A stretch of DNA of 32,263 nt from Halobacillus halophilus (GTDB lineage Bacteria > Bacillota > Bacilli > Bacillales > Halobacillaceae). The stretch is from positions 1 through 32,263 of the forward strand of contig NZ_JAIVAL010000018.1 of the NCBI RefSeq assembly GCF_020171985.1, read 5' to 3'. A program made the translations under genes and the position numbers. Shown piece by piece: positions 11,642 to 20,006 of this stretch. The notes beneath the pieces were generated by a model. It did not search any database, was not told the DNA's origin, and worked only from the letters and a program-made list of their open reading frames with translations. Numbering within the stretch: the stretch's first letter is position 1; each line of letters opens with the position of its first letter.

Positions 11642-11731
11642 TACAGGGTCAATTGTTACAGAAACACCTCTCATTTGTACTTGAACTGTAACATGACTGT
11701 TATGTTAATTATTCATGGGAAATTGCATAAT

Positions 11732-11768
11732 AAAGAAGCTAGCTCTACCTAAGCTGGCTTCTTTTTTT
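11732..11768 (+). terminator. Intrinsic terminator of tatD
   Basis: AAAGAAGCTAGCT (11732-11744) pairs with AGCTGGCTTCTTT (11752-11764), one U.G, and a T run follows. Between tatD and this hairpin lies another inverted repeat, TGTTACAG 11654-11661 / CTGTAACA 11686-11693, of unknown meaning. Confidence 0.87.
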
Positions 11769-11844
11769 ATTTGCTCTGTAAAAATTACTTTTTTAAATAC
11801 TACATATAAGCTCCATTCATAAAAACTCAAAATGAGGAAGAAGG

Positions 11845-13167
11845 ATGAACATGAAGACGAACCCGTTCCAATCCGTGATCAGATATAAGGAAACATGGAT
11901 ACTTGTATTAACTATTATAAGTTTATGTTTTATATCAATGGTAACCTACGAAGCTACGAAAGCTTCTGTACAACTCACAGAAAACGGCAAGTCTGGAATC
12001 ATTCGTACTCATTCTAATACGGTCGGTGATCTGCTGACTGAACTTGAAATAAAAGTTAAACCTAATGACGAACTTTCGCATAAACTCACAGAACCCGTAT
12101 CATACGGGATGGACATTCAATACATAGCTTCTAAATCCTTGTCGATAGCTATTGATGAGCAACCGGCTAAGACTTACCATACTACGGCCGCAACAGTAGG
12201 AGAATTTTTTGTAAAAGAAGGGCTGAGTTTTCAAGAGCGAGATTTAATTTCGCATTCTAAACCAGCTTCTATTAAAAATGACATGCATATAACCGTAAGA
12301 CAGGCTATTCCTGTCGTTATAGACGACGGTGGCGTTGAAAAAGAAGTATGGACTACAGCTTCCACTGTTGAAGAGGTTCTAAACGAGCAGAAAATAACCC
12401 TTTCCCCATTAGATGAATTAAAGCCTGCCCTTAATGAAACGTTAACAGCAGATTTACCCGTACATGTGACACGGGTTGAAAAAGTGACAGATTATAAAGA
12501 TAAGAAGATCGATTATTCTGTAGAAACCCGGAAAGACGATTCGCTTCCGAAGGGGGAAAAACGTACGTTACGTTATGGAGAAGACGGACTAATCACCCAA
12601 AAATTTGAGGTAACTCTTAAAAACGGTGAGGTAGCTGCTCGTGAATTGTTGGAAGAGACGGTGGAAAAAGAAAGCCGTAATCAAGTGGTTGCTATTGGAA
12701 CAAAAACAGAAAAAGTGACTAAAGTTTCGGAGACTGATAACGCTGACCTTTCTCGCCGAACAGCCAGTCAATCCGCCCCTAAGTCAACCATTCAAACAGA
12801 AAATTCAAAAAAACCTTCGAATCGCTCAACATATGAAGAAGTAACGGCAGCCTCCAGGGACAGTCAAAGTAATAAAGAAGAGACTCTTTATATGCATGCT
12901 ACGGCATACACTGCCCAATGCACTGGCTGTTCAGGAGTAACCGCTACTGGTATAAATCTAAACGGCAATCCAGATAAAAAAGTGGTAGCCGTAGATCCGG
13001 ATGTGATTCCTTTGGGAAGCCGTGTCTGGGTAGAAGGCTACGGATATGCTGTAGCAGGAGATACGGGTGGTGCGATTAATGGTAAACGTATAGATCTTTT
13101 CGTTCCAGATAAGGAACAAGCACTAAGCTTCGGCCGGCAGCAAGTTAAGGTCAAAGTTCTGGACTAA
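11845..13167 (+). CDS. yabE: YabE: cell-wall protein with DUF348, G5 and 3D domains
   Basis: 440 residues. A membrane anchor or uncleaved signal at about 18-35 is followed by three DUF348 (ubiquitin-like) repeats between about 40 and 210, a G5 domain at about 211-288, a Ser/Thr/Lys-rich linker and a C-terminal 3D domain (about 350-440) with the double-psi barrel DTGGAINGKRIDLF aspartate motif. This layout is that of Rpf/Sps-like enzymes and resembles B. subtilis YabE, a predicted peptidoglycan lytic enzyme outside the membrane. ATG 11845 with GAGGA upstream; ATG 11851 is possible. Confidence 0.93.
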   Translation: MNMKTNPFQSVIRYKETWILVLTIISLCFISMVTYEATKASVQLTENGKSGIIRTHSNTVGDLLTELEIKVKPNDELSHKLTEPVSYGMDIQYIASKSLSIAIDEQPAKTYHTTAATVGEFFVKEGLSFQERDLISHSKPASIKNDMHITVRQAIPVVIDDGGVEKEVWTTASTVEEVLNEQKITLSPLDELKPALNETLTADLPVHVTRVEKVTDYKDKKIDYSVETRKDDSLPKGEKRTLRYGEDGLITQKFEVTLKNGEVAARELLEETVEKESRNQVVAIGTKTEKVTKVSETDNADLSRRTASQSAPKSTIQTENSKKPSNRSTYEEVTAASRDSQSNKEETLYMHATAYTAQCTGCSGVTATGINLNGNPDKKVVAVDPDVIPLGSRVWVEGYGYAVAGDTGGAINGKRIDLFVPDKEQALSFGRQQVKVKVLD

Positions 13168-13195
13168 GCAGAGGTATCTTTCCTCTGCTTTTTTT
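13168..13195 (+). terminator. Intrinsic terminator of yabE
   Basis: GCAGAGG (13168-13174) pairs with CCTCTGC (13182-13188), then seven T. It starts directly after the stop codon. Confidence 0.9.
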
Positions 13196-13260
13196 CCGTT
13201 ATACACTCGTGGTATGCTATGAAAAGATTAATTGAGGTGAATAAACAGGAGGAAAAAAAG

Positions 13261-14692
<1,432 letters not shown>

Positions 14693-14697
14693 ATGAC

Positions 14698-14724
14698 ACA
14701 GGGCAGCCAAACTCACATACACTA
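14698..14724 (+). promoter_or_regulatory. Putative sigma-K promoter of yabG
   Basis: AC at 14698-14699, a 16-nt spacer, then CATACACTA at 14716-14724, a full match to the sigma-K pattern AC-N16-CATANNNTA. It lies in the rsmA-yabG gap, with the start codon 31 nt further. yabG is sigma-K dependent in B. subtilis. Confidence 0.75.
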
Positions 14725-14754
14725 ATGTAGTGCTCTTTGTGAGGTGGGTGAACC

Positions 14755-15630
14755 ATGATAACAAAAGGAGATCTTGTTACAAGAAAGTCGTATCAGCATG
14801 ACATCATTTTCCGTGTGAAAAATTGTGATAAACCACTTGTTAAACTCATGGGAGAACATATCCGCTTAGAAGCGGATGCGCCCCTTGAGGATTTAGAAAA
14901 AGTGAGTGGAGACGAATACCACAGAAGAAAAGTAGAAGTAGATGAGCAGGAAGCTTTTTCTTACAGACTCTTTAAACAGGATTATCGGCTTCTAAAAGAG
15001 AAACGGGATTCCCAGGCTGAGAGTGGTTATGCAACAGGGAAGGATGCTAAATACTTTCAAATTCCTCCCCGTGTACTTCATATAGATGGAGACCCTCTTT
15101 TCCTGAAGAAATGTATTGCTCTTTATGAAGAGCTGGGAATACAGGTTCATGGTCAATATATGCATGAAAAAGAAATGCCGGAGCAGGTAATGGGGCTTAT
15201 AGAGAAAGTCCAGCCGGAAATTGTGGTGCTTACAGGCCATGATGCTTATTCAAAGACTAAAGGTTCTGTAAGGGAGCTTGAAGCATATCGCCACTCGCGT
15301 TTTTTCGTGGAGGCGGTTAGGAATATAAGGCAGAAGTATCCGAATTTTGACCAGATGGTTATCTTTGCGGGAGCCTGTCAATCGCATTTTGAATCTTTAA
15401 TCAGAGCGGGAGCTAATTTTGCCAGTTCACCTTCAAGGGTTAATATACATGCCATTGATCCCGTATATGTCGCCGCACGAGTAGCTTACACTTCTTTTAT
15501 GGATCATATTAATATTTGGGAAGTCATACGTAATACAATTAGTGGAGAAAAGGGGCTCGGTGGAGTGGAGACCCGCGGCCTTTTGAGAATCGGTATTCCT
15601 TATTCCGAACATTCGGAAGATCCCTCCTAA
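14755..15630 (+). CDS. yabG: Sporulation-specific protease YabG
   Basis: 291 residues of peptidase family U57. YabG is made in the mother cell and processes spore coat and cortex-associated proteins, enabling transglutaminase cross-linking. His162 (LTGHDAYS) and Cys208 (FAGACQSHFE) sit in conserved blocks and are the likely catalytic pair, by analogy with clostridial YabG where a His/Cys pair is required. No signal peptide. ATG 14755 with GAGGTGGG upstream. The sigma-K-like promoter just before the gene agrees with late mother-cell expression. Confidence 0.95.
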   Translation: MITKGDLVTRKSYQHDIIFRVKNCDKPLVKLMGEHIRLEADAPLEDLEKVSGDEYHRRKVEVDEQEAFSYRLFKQDYRLLKEKRDSQAESGYATGKDAKYFQIPPRVLHIDGDPLFLKKCIALYEELGIQVHGQYMHEKEMPEQVMGLIEKVQPEIVVLTGHDAYSKTKGSVRELEAYRHSRFFVEAVRNIRQKYPNFDQMVIFAGACQSHFESLIRAGANFASSPSRVNIHAIDPVYVAARVAYTSFMDHINIWEVIRNTISGEKGLGGVETRGLLRIGIPYSEHSEDPS

Positions 15631-15704
15631 TGACATCAATTAGTTATATTTGAACGGAAACACTCATATACTCAAATTAACGTGTGTTTGGTCCACACAT
15701 GTAG

Positions 15705-15742
15705 AAGACCTGCCTAAAGAAGAGAAAAAGCAAGGTCTTTTT
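15705..15742 (+). terminator. Probable terminator of yabG
   Basis: AAGACCTGC (15705-15713) pairs with GC-A-AGGTCTT (15730-15739) with one bulged A, over a 16-nt loop; T-rich tail. Weaker than the others in the window. Just upstream a second inverted repeat (GTGTG/CACAC, 15683-15697) lies in the same gap. Confidence 0.55.
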
Positions 15743-15816
15743 CATTTTTTGAAGAAAGTCACATATTTTTCCTGTTATTGGATAACCTAGCAGAGAACAT
15801 CTATAAAATTTTTATG

Positions 15817-15846
15817 TTGACATGGATTTTGACATATTGGTATAAT
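15817..15846 (+). promoter_or_regulatory. veg promoter P1 (sigma A)
   Basis: Perfect TTGACA at 15817-15822 and perfect TATAAT at 15841-15846 with an 18-nt spacer, preceded by an A/T-rich stretch that may act as an UP element. Confidence 0.8.
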
Positions 15847-15858
15847 TTATAGTTTTAT

Positions 15859-15887
15859 TTGACTTTGTCCAATCTGTGTGGTACTAT
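15859..15887 (+). promoter_or_regulatory. veg promoter P2 (sigma A)
   Basis: TTGACT at 15859-15864, 17-nt spacer, TACTAT at 15882-15887. It resembles the very strong B. subtilis veg promoter and lies only 12 nt after the -10 of P1. Confidence 0.8.
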
Positions 15888-15910
15888 AAATAACAGTGAG
15901 GTGGAGTGTA

Positions 15911-16171
15911 GTGGCTAAAACGTTAGTAGAAATCAAACAATCCCTGGAAGGGCAAATTGGCAGACGTCTAACCCTGAAAGCAAATGGGGGACGTCGTAAA
16001 ACGATTGAACGCTCAGGAATTCTGGCTGAAACATACCCAGCCGTTTTTATTGTTGAACTGGACCAGGAAGAAAATGCTTTTGAACGTGTATCCTATAGCT
16101 ATGCCGATGTTCTTACCGAGACTGTAGAACTGAATTTCGATGATTTACAGACCTTGGCTCTTGAGCAGTAA
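15911..16171 (+). CDS. veg: Veg protein
   Basis: 86 residues, the length of B. subtilis Veg. The core [20 protein letters not shown] and [18 protein letters not shown] blocks are nearly invariant in the family. The fold is a small beta barrel; Veg promotes biofilm matrix expression in B. subtilis by antagonising SinR through an unclear route. GTG 15911 was chosen because GAGGTG is 7 nt upstream and the product then starts MAKTL; GTG 15896 overlaps this site. Two strong promoters upstream imply very high expression. Confidence 0.95.
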   Translation: MAKTLVEIKQSLEGQIGRRLTLKANGGRRKTIERSGILAETYPAVFIVELDQEENAFERVSYSYADVLTETVELNFDDLQTLALEQ

Positions 16172-16199
16172 ACTCCACGTTTGCTGCTTTTTATTTTTT
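16164..16199 (+). terminator. Intrinsic terminator of veg
   Basis: AGCAGTAAAC (16164-16173) pairs with GTTTGCTGCT (16179-16188), one U.G, then TTTTATTTTTT. The stem includes the veg stop codon. Confidence 0.8.
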
Positions 16200-16238
16200 A
16201 TAAAATGGGAACAGCTGTGAAATCATCCAATTATTTCT

Positions 16239-16268
16239 CGGATAGCTTCCTGACAAAATCATATACTA
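16239..16268 (+). promoter_or_regulatory. Possible sigma-G promoter of sspF
   Basis: CGGATA at 16239-16244, a 17-nt spacer and TATACTA at 16262-16268, near the sigma-G consensus TGMATA/CATACTA. The gene product is a forespore protein, so the assignment is plausible though each box has at least one mismatch. Confidence 0.45.
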
Positions 16269-16310
16269 ACCTTGTCGTAGCTTTAGTGGTTGCGAAAGGA
16301 GCTGAAGACG

Positions 16311-16493
16311 ATGGGGCGCAGAAGAAGTATGATGTCCGATTCGTTTAAAGAAGAGATCGCGAAAGAACTTGGGTTTTACGACAAGGTTCAAAAAGATGGC
16401 TGGGGCGGTATTACGACACGCGAGGCCGGCAATATGGTGAAACGGGCGATAGAGAAAGCACAAGAACAGATGATAAGAGAACAGCAAAAATAG
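16311..16493 (+). CDS. sspF: Small acid-soluble spore protein SspF
   Basis: 60 residues of the alpha/beta-type SASP family. It coats forespore DNA and protects it from UV and heat. The N-terminus [10 protein letters not shown], the [16 protein letters not shown] block and the second helix [17 protein letters not shown] correspond to the two DNA-binding helices. ATG 16311 has AAGGAG 9 nt upstream; the frame is open to 16290 but that overlaps the binding site. Monocistronic, ended by a very strong hairpin. Position between veg and ispE is as in B. subtilis. Confidence 0.95.
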   Translation: MGRRRSMMSDSFKEEIAKELGFYDKVQKDGWGGITTREAGNMVKRAIEKAQEQMIREQQK

Positions 16494-16498
16494 ATCAT

Positions 16499-16537
16499 AG
16501 CTCCTTAAAGCCTCTAGAGGCTTTAAGGAGCTTTTTT
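16499..16537 (+). terminator. Intrinsic terminator of sspF
   Basis: A 15-bp perfect stem, 16499-16513 with 16518-16532, around a CTAG loop, followed by six T. Confidence 0.95.
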
Positions 16538-16550
16538 ACATCTGGCCATA

Positions 16551-17107
16551 TTCAACAATAGGGCCGGTTACTTGAAGACTCAGTTTCGAGATATCTTAGG
16601 TCCGTTGCTGATATAGAGAGGGGCTGGCTACGGAAACAACTCGCTTTCCTGCGGGGGAACTGGCAAGCCTCCTCAGTCGTTATCACTCCCTGTGGGGTCT
16701 CGCCTAGCTCCTTCTCCCGCGGGAGTCTCGTCGTTTCCTCCGCCATCCTATGATGAAAGGGTGAACGGACCCTTCTATAAGCGGTAGGGAGATGCTTGAT
16801 CCGCCTCAAATGCTTCTATAGCAGTGATTATCTACACGTATACGCTAATTGTTATACGTTTATCTGAGTCATAAGGCTGGACGTTTCAAACATGATTTCG
16901 AACTCCCTATTTCGCAAGGTCCGGAGGGGGACGATGAAGACTTCTGCGGGATGAACATGATCGGTGAGATCCCGCAGGGCTGTTAAAGCCCGAGGAAGCT
17001 CAGCACATGCCCGCGAAAAGCGAAATCGTCCCCCGCAGGACCTTCCCTCTCTTCAAATATCTCGAAACTGAGTCTTCAAGTTATGGGAGCTTTTCTTTAA
17101 AATCAAC
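16551..17107 (+). repeat. Structured intergenic repeat, element B
   Basis: 557 bp between sspF and ispE. A 25-bp perfect inverted repeat bounds it: 16570-16594 and 17057-17081 (core GAAGACTCAGTTTCGAGATAT). The left outer end TTCAACAATAGGGCCGG is shared with C and D, and the right outer end (GGGAGCTTTTCTTTAA) with A and C. Two folding modules: 16632-16738, a GC-rich imperfect hairpin starting GGAAAC and ending GTTTCC; and 16916-17044, a closed multibranch structure (16916-16922/17038-17044 and 16926-16935/17025-17034 enclosing hairpins 16944-16952/16969-16977 and 16977-16981/16987-16991). No gene is seen. Confidence 0.85.
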
Positions 17108-17169
17108 GCAGAGATTACCAAAGTCTTGTAGATATGCAAATTTCAGGTCCTCTGCCTAACGCCTTAAAA

Positions 17170-17180
17170 TATGGTACAAT
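17170..17180 (+). promoter_or_regulatory. Possible extended -10 promoter of ispE
   Basis: TATG-G-TACAAT at 17170-17180, 34 nt before the start codon; no good -35. It is placed directly after repeat element B. Confidence 0.5.
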
Positions 17181-17214
17181 GCTCTAAGATAATCTGTTAG
17201 GATGAGGTGCTTGA

Positions 17215-18081
17215 ATGCAAATTTTTGAGAAAGCTCCCGCTAAAATCAATTTGTCTTTAGACGTCTTACATAAACGTGAAGATGGGTTCCATGAAGTCGA
17301 GATGGTGATGACCACTGTGGACCTTGCTGACCGGATTGAGTTGAATACGTTAAAGGACGGTTCCATACGTGTAGAGTCGGAAAGTCGTTTCGTCCCAAAC
17401 GATGAACGTAACCTTGCGTATCGGGCAGCTAAACTAATGAAAGATCACTATTCAGTTAAGCAGGGCGTGCGTATTTTTATTGAGAAGAATATTCCGGTGG
17501 CTGCTGGTCTCGCAGGAGGGAGCAGTGATGCAGCAGCAGTACTTCGTGGAGTAAATCGTTTGTGGGGCTTAAATAAAAGTCTGGACGAACTGGCCGTTTT
17601 AGGAGCTGAAATTGGCTCTGATGTTTCTTTCTGTCTTTACGGTGGCACCGCACATGCGACCGGGAGAGGGGAAAAGGTTACGCCTCTTCCAGCTCCTCCC
17701 CCTTGCTGGGTAGTGTTAGCTAAGCCTCCTCTCGGTGTTTCTACCCAGACGGTCTATCAGAATCTAAACCTTGCTGATGCTCATCATCCCAACACCAATG
17801 CGATGATTGAAGCGTTAATGAATTATGATTTTGATGCCATTTGTGCACAGGTTGGAAATACACTCGAAGGAGTAACCCTCAATCTTCATAGAGAAGTAGG
17901 ACAGATTAAAGAGCAGATGCGACAGGCTGGAGCGGATGCGGTGTTGATGAGCGGAAGCGGTCCAACCGTCTTTTCTTTAGTCGATACGGATGCAAGAGCT
18001 CAAAGGATTTACAACAGCTTAAAAGGTTTCTGTACAGAAGTATATGTCGTTCGTATGCTTGGATATCAAGAAAGAACTTGA
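17215..18081 (+). CDS. ispE: 4-diphosphocytidyl-2-C-methyl-D-erythritol kinase
   Basis: 288 residues of the GHMP kinase family. It phosphorylates the 2-hydroxyl of CDP-ME in the MEP route to isoprenoids, feeding undecaprenyl phosphate and menaquinone. The N-terminal [10 protein letters not shown] substrate motif (5-14), the ATP-binding [14 protein letters not shown] (94-107) and the C-terminal MSGSGPTVF glycine loop are intact. ATG 17215 with GAGGTG upstream. Its 3' end holds the promoter and PurR sites proposed for purR, so the two genes sit close but may be expressed separately. Confidence 0.97.
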   Translation: MQIFEKAPAKINLSLDVLHKREDGFHEVEMVMTTVDLADRIELNTLKDGSIRVESESRFVPNDERNLAYRAAKLMKDHYSVKQGVRIFIEKNIPVAAGLAGGSSDAAAVLRGVNRLWGLNKSLDELAVLGAEIGSDVSFCLYGGTAHATGRGEKVTPLPAPPPCWVVLAKPPLGVSTQTVYQNLNLADAHHPNTNAMIEALMNYDFDAICAQVGNTLEGVTLNLHREVGQIKEQMRQAGADAVLMSGSGPTVFSLVDTDARAQRIYNSLKGFCTEVYVVRMLGYQERT

Positions 18082-18107
18082 TAAAACCCGTACAAATCTG
18101 ATATATT
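18078..18107 (+). promoter_or_regulatory. Putative sigma-A promoter of purR
   Basis: TTGATA at 18078-18083, an 18-nt spacer, TATATT at 18102-18107, spanning the end of ispE. It lies among two PurBox-like sequences, described separately. Confidence 0.6.
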
Positions 18108-18127
18108 TATTATTAATATTCGGATTT
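18084..18127 (+). promoter_or_regulatory. Candidate PurR operator (two inverted PurBoxes)
   Basis: The minus strand at 18127-18115 reads AAATCCGAATATT, matching 12 of 13 positions of the PurBox AWWWCCGAACWWT. The plus strand at 18084-18096 reads AAACCCGTACAAA, matching 10 of 13. The two are in opposite orientations with an 18-nt gap, close to the usual 16-17. One lies between the -35 and -10 boxes and the other just after the likely transcription start, so binding would block the promoter. This fits PurR autoregulation, known in B. subtilis. Confidence 0.6.
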
Positions 18128-18142
18128 CGGGGTGTATTGCCA

Positions 18143-18961
18143 ATGAAAAGAAGTGAACGGTTGGTTGCAATGACTCATTTTATTCTTGATCGGCCGCGCG
18201 AATTGATCTCGCTGCCATTTTTCTCAGAGAAGTACGATGCAGCTAAATCCTCAATTAGTGAGGATTTAGGCATTATAAATAAAATGTTTCAACATGAAGG
18301 TATTGGTTACTTAGAGTCTGTTTCTGGAGCTTCAGGAGGAGTTAAATATATTCCGGCATTTTCTAAAGAGTACAGCGAGGAGTTCGTTCACAAGCTTTGC
18401 AGACGATTAGAAGATCCGGAGCGGCTTTTACCTGGGGGTTATTTATTTATGAGCGACATCCTAGGGGATCCTGAAGCAACAAGAAGCATCGGCCGGTTGT
18501 TTGCTTCTGCATTCAGAGACAGAGATATTGATGCTATTATTACGGTCGCGACAAAAGGCATTCCGCTTGCCTATGCCGTTGCATCGTATTTGAATGTCCC
18601 GGTCGTGATTGCTAGAAGAGATCCTAAAGTTACCGAAGGATCTACTCTTAGCATTAATTATGTGTCCGGTTCAACGCGGAAGATTCAGACCATGGTTTTA
18701 ACAAAACGATCTTTAAAAGAAGGCTCTAAAGTTTGTATCATAGATGATTTCATGAAAGCTGGAGGAACAATCAGCGGAATGAAGAATCTTCTCAATGAAT
18801 TCAATGCTGAGGTAGTCGGTATCGGCGTTTTAGCCGAAGCAGAAGATGAGGATGAAGAACGAGTGGTGGATGATTACATTTCACTTGTTCAAATCTTGAA
18901 TGCAGATGACCGCAAAGGCTCCATTGAAGTTATTCCCGGAAATCTTCTTAATTATTTATAG
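18143..18961 (+). CDS. purR: Purine operon repressor PurR
   Basis: 272 residues. A winged-helix DNA-binding domain at about 1-73 precedes a phosphoribosyltransferase-like domain with the PRPP-binding loop DDFMKAGGT at 201-209. PRPP binding releases the repressor, so purine synthesis is turned on when PRPP is high; PRPP is made by Prs, encoded in this window. ATG 18143 is preceded by the weak GGGGTG; an open frame runs back to 18044 but would overlap ispE and the operator. The usual next gene, yabJ, is not here: a terminator and repeat C follow. Confidence 0.96.
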   Translation: MKRSERLVAMTHFILDRPRELISLPFFSEKYDAAKSSISEDLGIINKMFQHEGIGYLESVSGASGGVKYIPAFSKEYSEEFVHKLCRRLEDPERLLPGGYLFMSDILGDPEATRSIGRLFASAFRDRDIDAIITVATKGIPLAYAVASYLNVPVVIARRDPKVTEGSTLSINYVSGSTRKIQTMVLTKRSLKEGSKVCIIDDFMKAGGTISGMKNLLNEFNAEVVGIGVLAEAEDEDEERVVDDYISLVQILNADDRKGSIEVIPGNLLNYL

Positions 18962-18966
18962 TCTCA

Positions 18967-19001
18967 AGAAAGTCCTGACTTGTTCGGGACTTTCTTTTTT
19001 T
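18967..19001 (+). terminator. Intrinsic terminator of purR
   Basis: AGAAAGTCCTGA (18967-18978) pairs with TCGGGACTTTCT (18984-18995), one U.G, then seven T. Confidence 0.92.
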
Positions 19002-19023
19002 GATTTGAGATTTTCATAAGGCT

Positions 19024-19406
19024 TATTACGCAATAGGGCCGGATTGTGGAAGACTCAGTTTCGATATATTGGGTGGAGAAGGGGCTCCAGGGAACGGCTC
19101 GCTTTCCGTGGGGAGGATCGACTAAAGTCGCCACGTCCTGTGGCAACGTCGATCGACCCTACGTCGTGTAGGGCCATAGGAAAGTGTTAAATGTGGCATC
19201 ACCCCGAAAGACACGACCAGCATAAGCCGAGCATCAAAAGGGCGGTGGTCTTTCCGTCCGTTGATGAATGGCTTATGTCTCGAGTGTCTGGGTGATAGAA
19301 CAAGACGAGTTATTTCCCAACCAGCCCTTCTCCCAAATATCGTAACGGACCCCAAATATCTCGAAACTGAGTCTTCAAGTAATGGGAGCTTTACCTTAAA
19401 ATCAAC
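19024..19406 (+). repeat. Structured intergenic repeat, element C
   Basis: 383 bp between purR and spoVG. Left end CAATAGGGCCGGA as in B and D; inverted ends share GAAGACTCAGTTTCGA (19049-19064) against 19361-19376; right end as in A and B. The interior joins a 58-bp two-hairpin cassette (19116-19173: stems 19116-19122/19148-19154, 19130-19134/19140-19144, and 19157-19162/19168-19173) to the 155-bp module 19174-19328 found also in element A. The position corresponds to yabJ in B. subtilis. No credible gene is seen. Confidence 0.85.
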
Positions 19407-19476
19407 ACGGAAGTTTAACAGAGCCGTTGATTTAAAAGAAAAATTAAGGAAAAGGAAATTTTTTTATAAAAGTTGC

Positions 19477-19501
19477 AGGAATTTTTACCGTTTTGTGGAA
19501 T
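19477..19501 (+). promoter_or_regulatory. Putative sigma-H promoter of spoVG
   Basis: AGGAATTTT at 19477-19485 and GTGGAAT at 19495-19501 agree with the sigma-H consensus (AGGAWWW and GAAT) and closely follow the B. subtilis spoVG promoter. An A/T-rich stretch lies upstream (19435-19470), where AbrB binds in B. subtilis; AbrB binding here is inferred. Confidence 0.8.
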
Positions 19502-19543
19502 TTAGATACATAAGTTCTTTTGTAAAAAAGGTGGTGAATGATA

Positions 19544-19843
19544 ATGGAAGTAACTGACGTAAGACTGCGACGCGTGAATACTGATGGAAGAATGCGAGCA
19601 ATTGCTTCTATTACCTTAGATCAGGAGTTTGTTGTCCATGACATACGGGTGATTGATGGTAACAATGGATTGTTTGTAGCGATGCCTAGTAAACGTACTC
19701 CTGATGGAGAGTTCAGGGACATTGCACACCCTATTAATTCTGGCACACGTGGAAAAATTCAAGATGCTGTGCTGGAAGCTTATGAACGTGCTGGCGACGA
19801 GGAACAATCAGAAGTGGAATATGAAGAAGCTGGAGCTTCTTAA
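19544..19843 (+). CDS. spoVG: RNA/DNA-binding regulator SpoVG
   Basis: 99 residues. The first 85 are almost the same as in B. subtilis SpoVG, including [19 protein letters not shown] and [20 protein letters not shown], which carries the nucleic-acid-binding helix. SpoVG affects septation and cortex formation, and in other Bacillota binds RNA or DNA. The C-terminal tail is acidic ([14 protein letters not shown]). ATG 19544 was chosen because GGTGG ends 8 nt upstream; ATG 19538 is 2 codons earlier. Monocistronic by its promoter and terminator. Confidence 0.97.
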   Translation: MEVTDVRLRRVNTDGRMRAIASITLDQEFVVHDIRVIDGNNGLFVAMPSKRTPDGEFRDIAHPINSGTRGKIQDAVLEAYERAGDEEQSEVEYEEAGAS

Positions 19844-19857
19844 TACTTACGAAGATC

Positions 19858-19895
19858 AAAGGAGTCTGACCTTATTTTAGGTTAGACTCCTTTTT
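19858..19895 (+). terminator. Intrinsic terminator of spoVG
   Basis: AAAGGAGTCTGACCT (19858-19872) pairs with AGGTTAGACTCCTTT (19879-19893), one G.U, followed by T residues. Confidence 0.92.
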
Positions 19896-19945
19896 GATGG
19901 GGAAAAACTCTTTTTATAGAGCTCCTTTTACAAAAGGACGGATTG

Positions 19946-19974
19946 TTGAAATCAAGAGGATTTTAAGATATTAT
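19946..19974 (+). promoter_or_regulatory. Putative sigma-A promoter of glmU
   Basis: TTGAAA at 19946-19951, 17-nt spacer, TATTAT at 19969-19974, 33 nt before the glmU start. Confidence 0.55.
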
Positions 19975-20006
19975 TCATAATGGATAAATAGGATGGAGGT
20001 ACGTTC

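Noticed and set aside
16552-16809. Minus-strand frame of 85 codons in element B
   Set aside because: It lies wholly in the repeat, has an odd composition (Arg/Pro/Ser-rich) and no ribosome-binding site.
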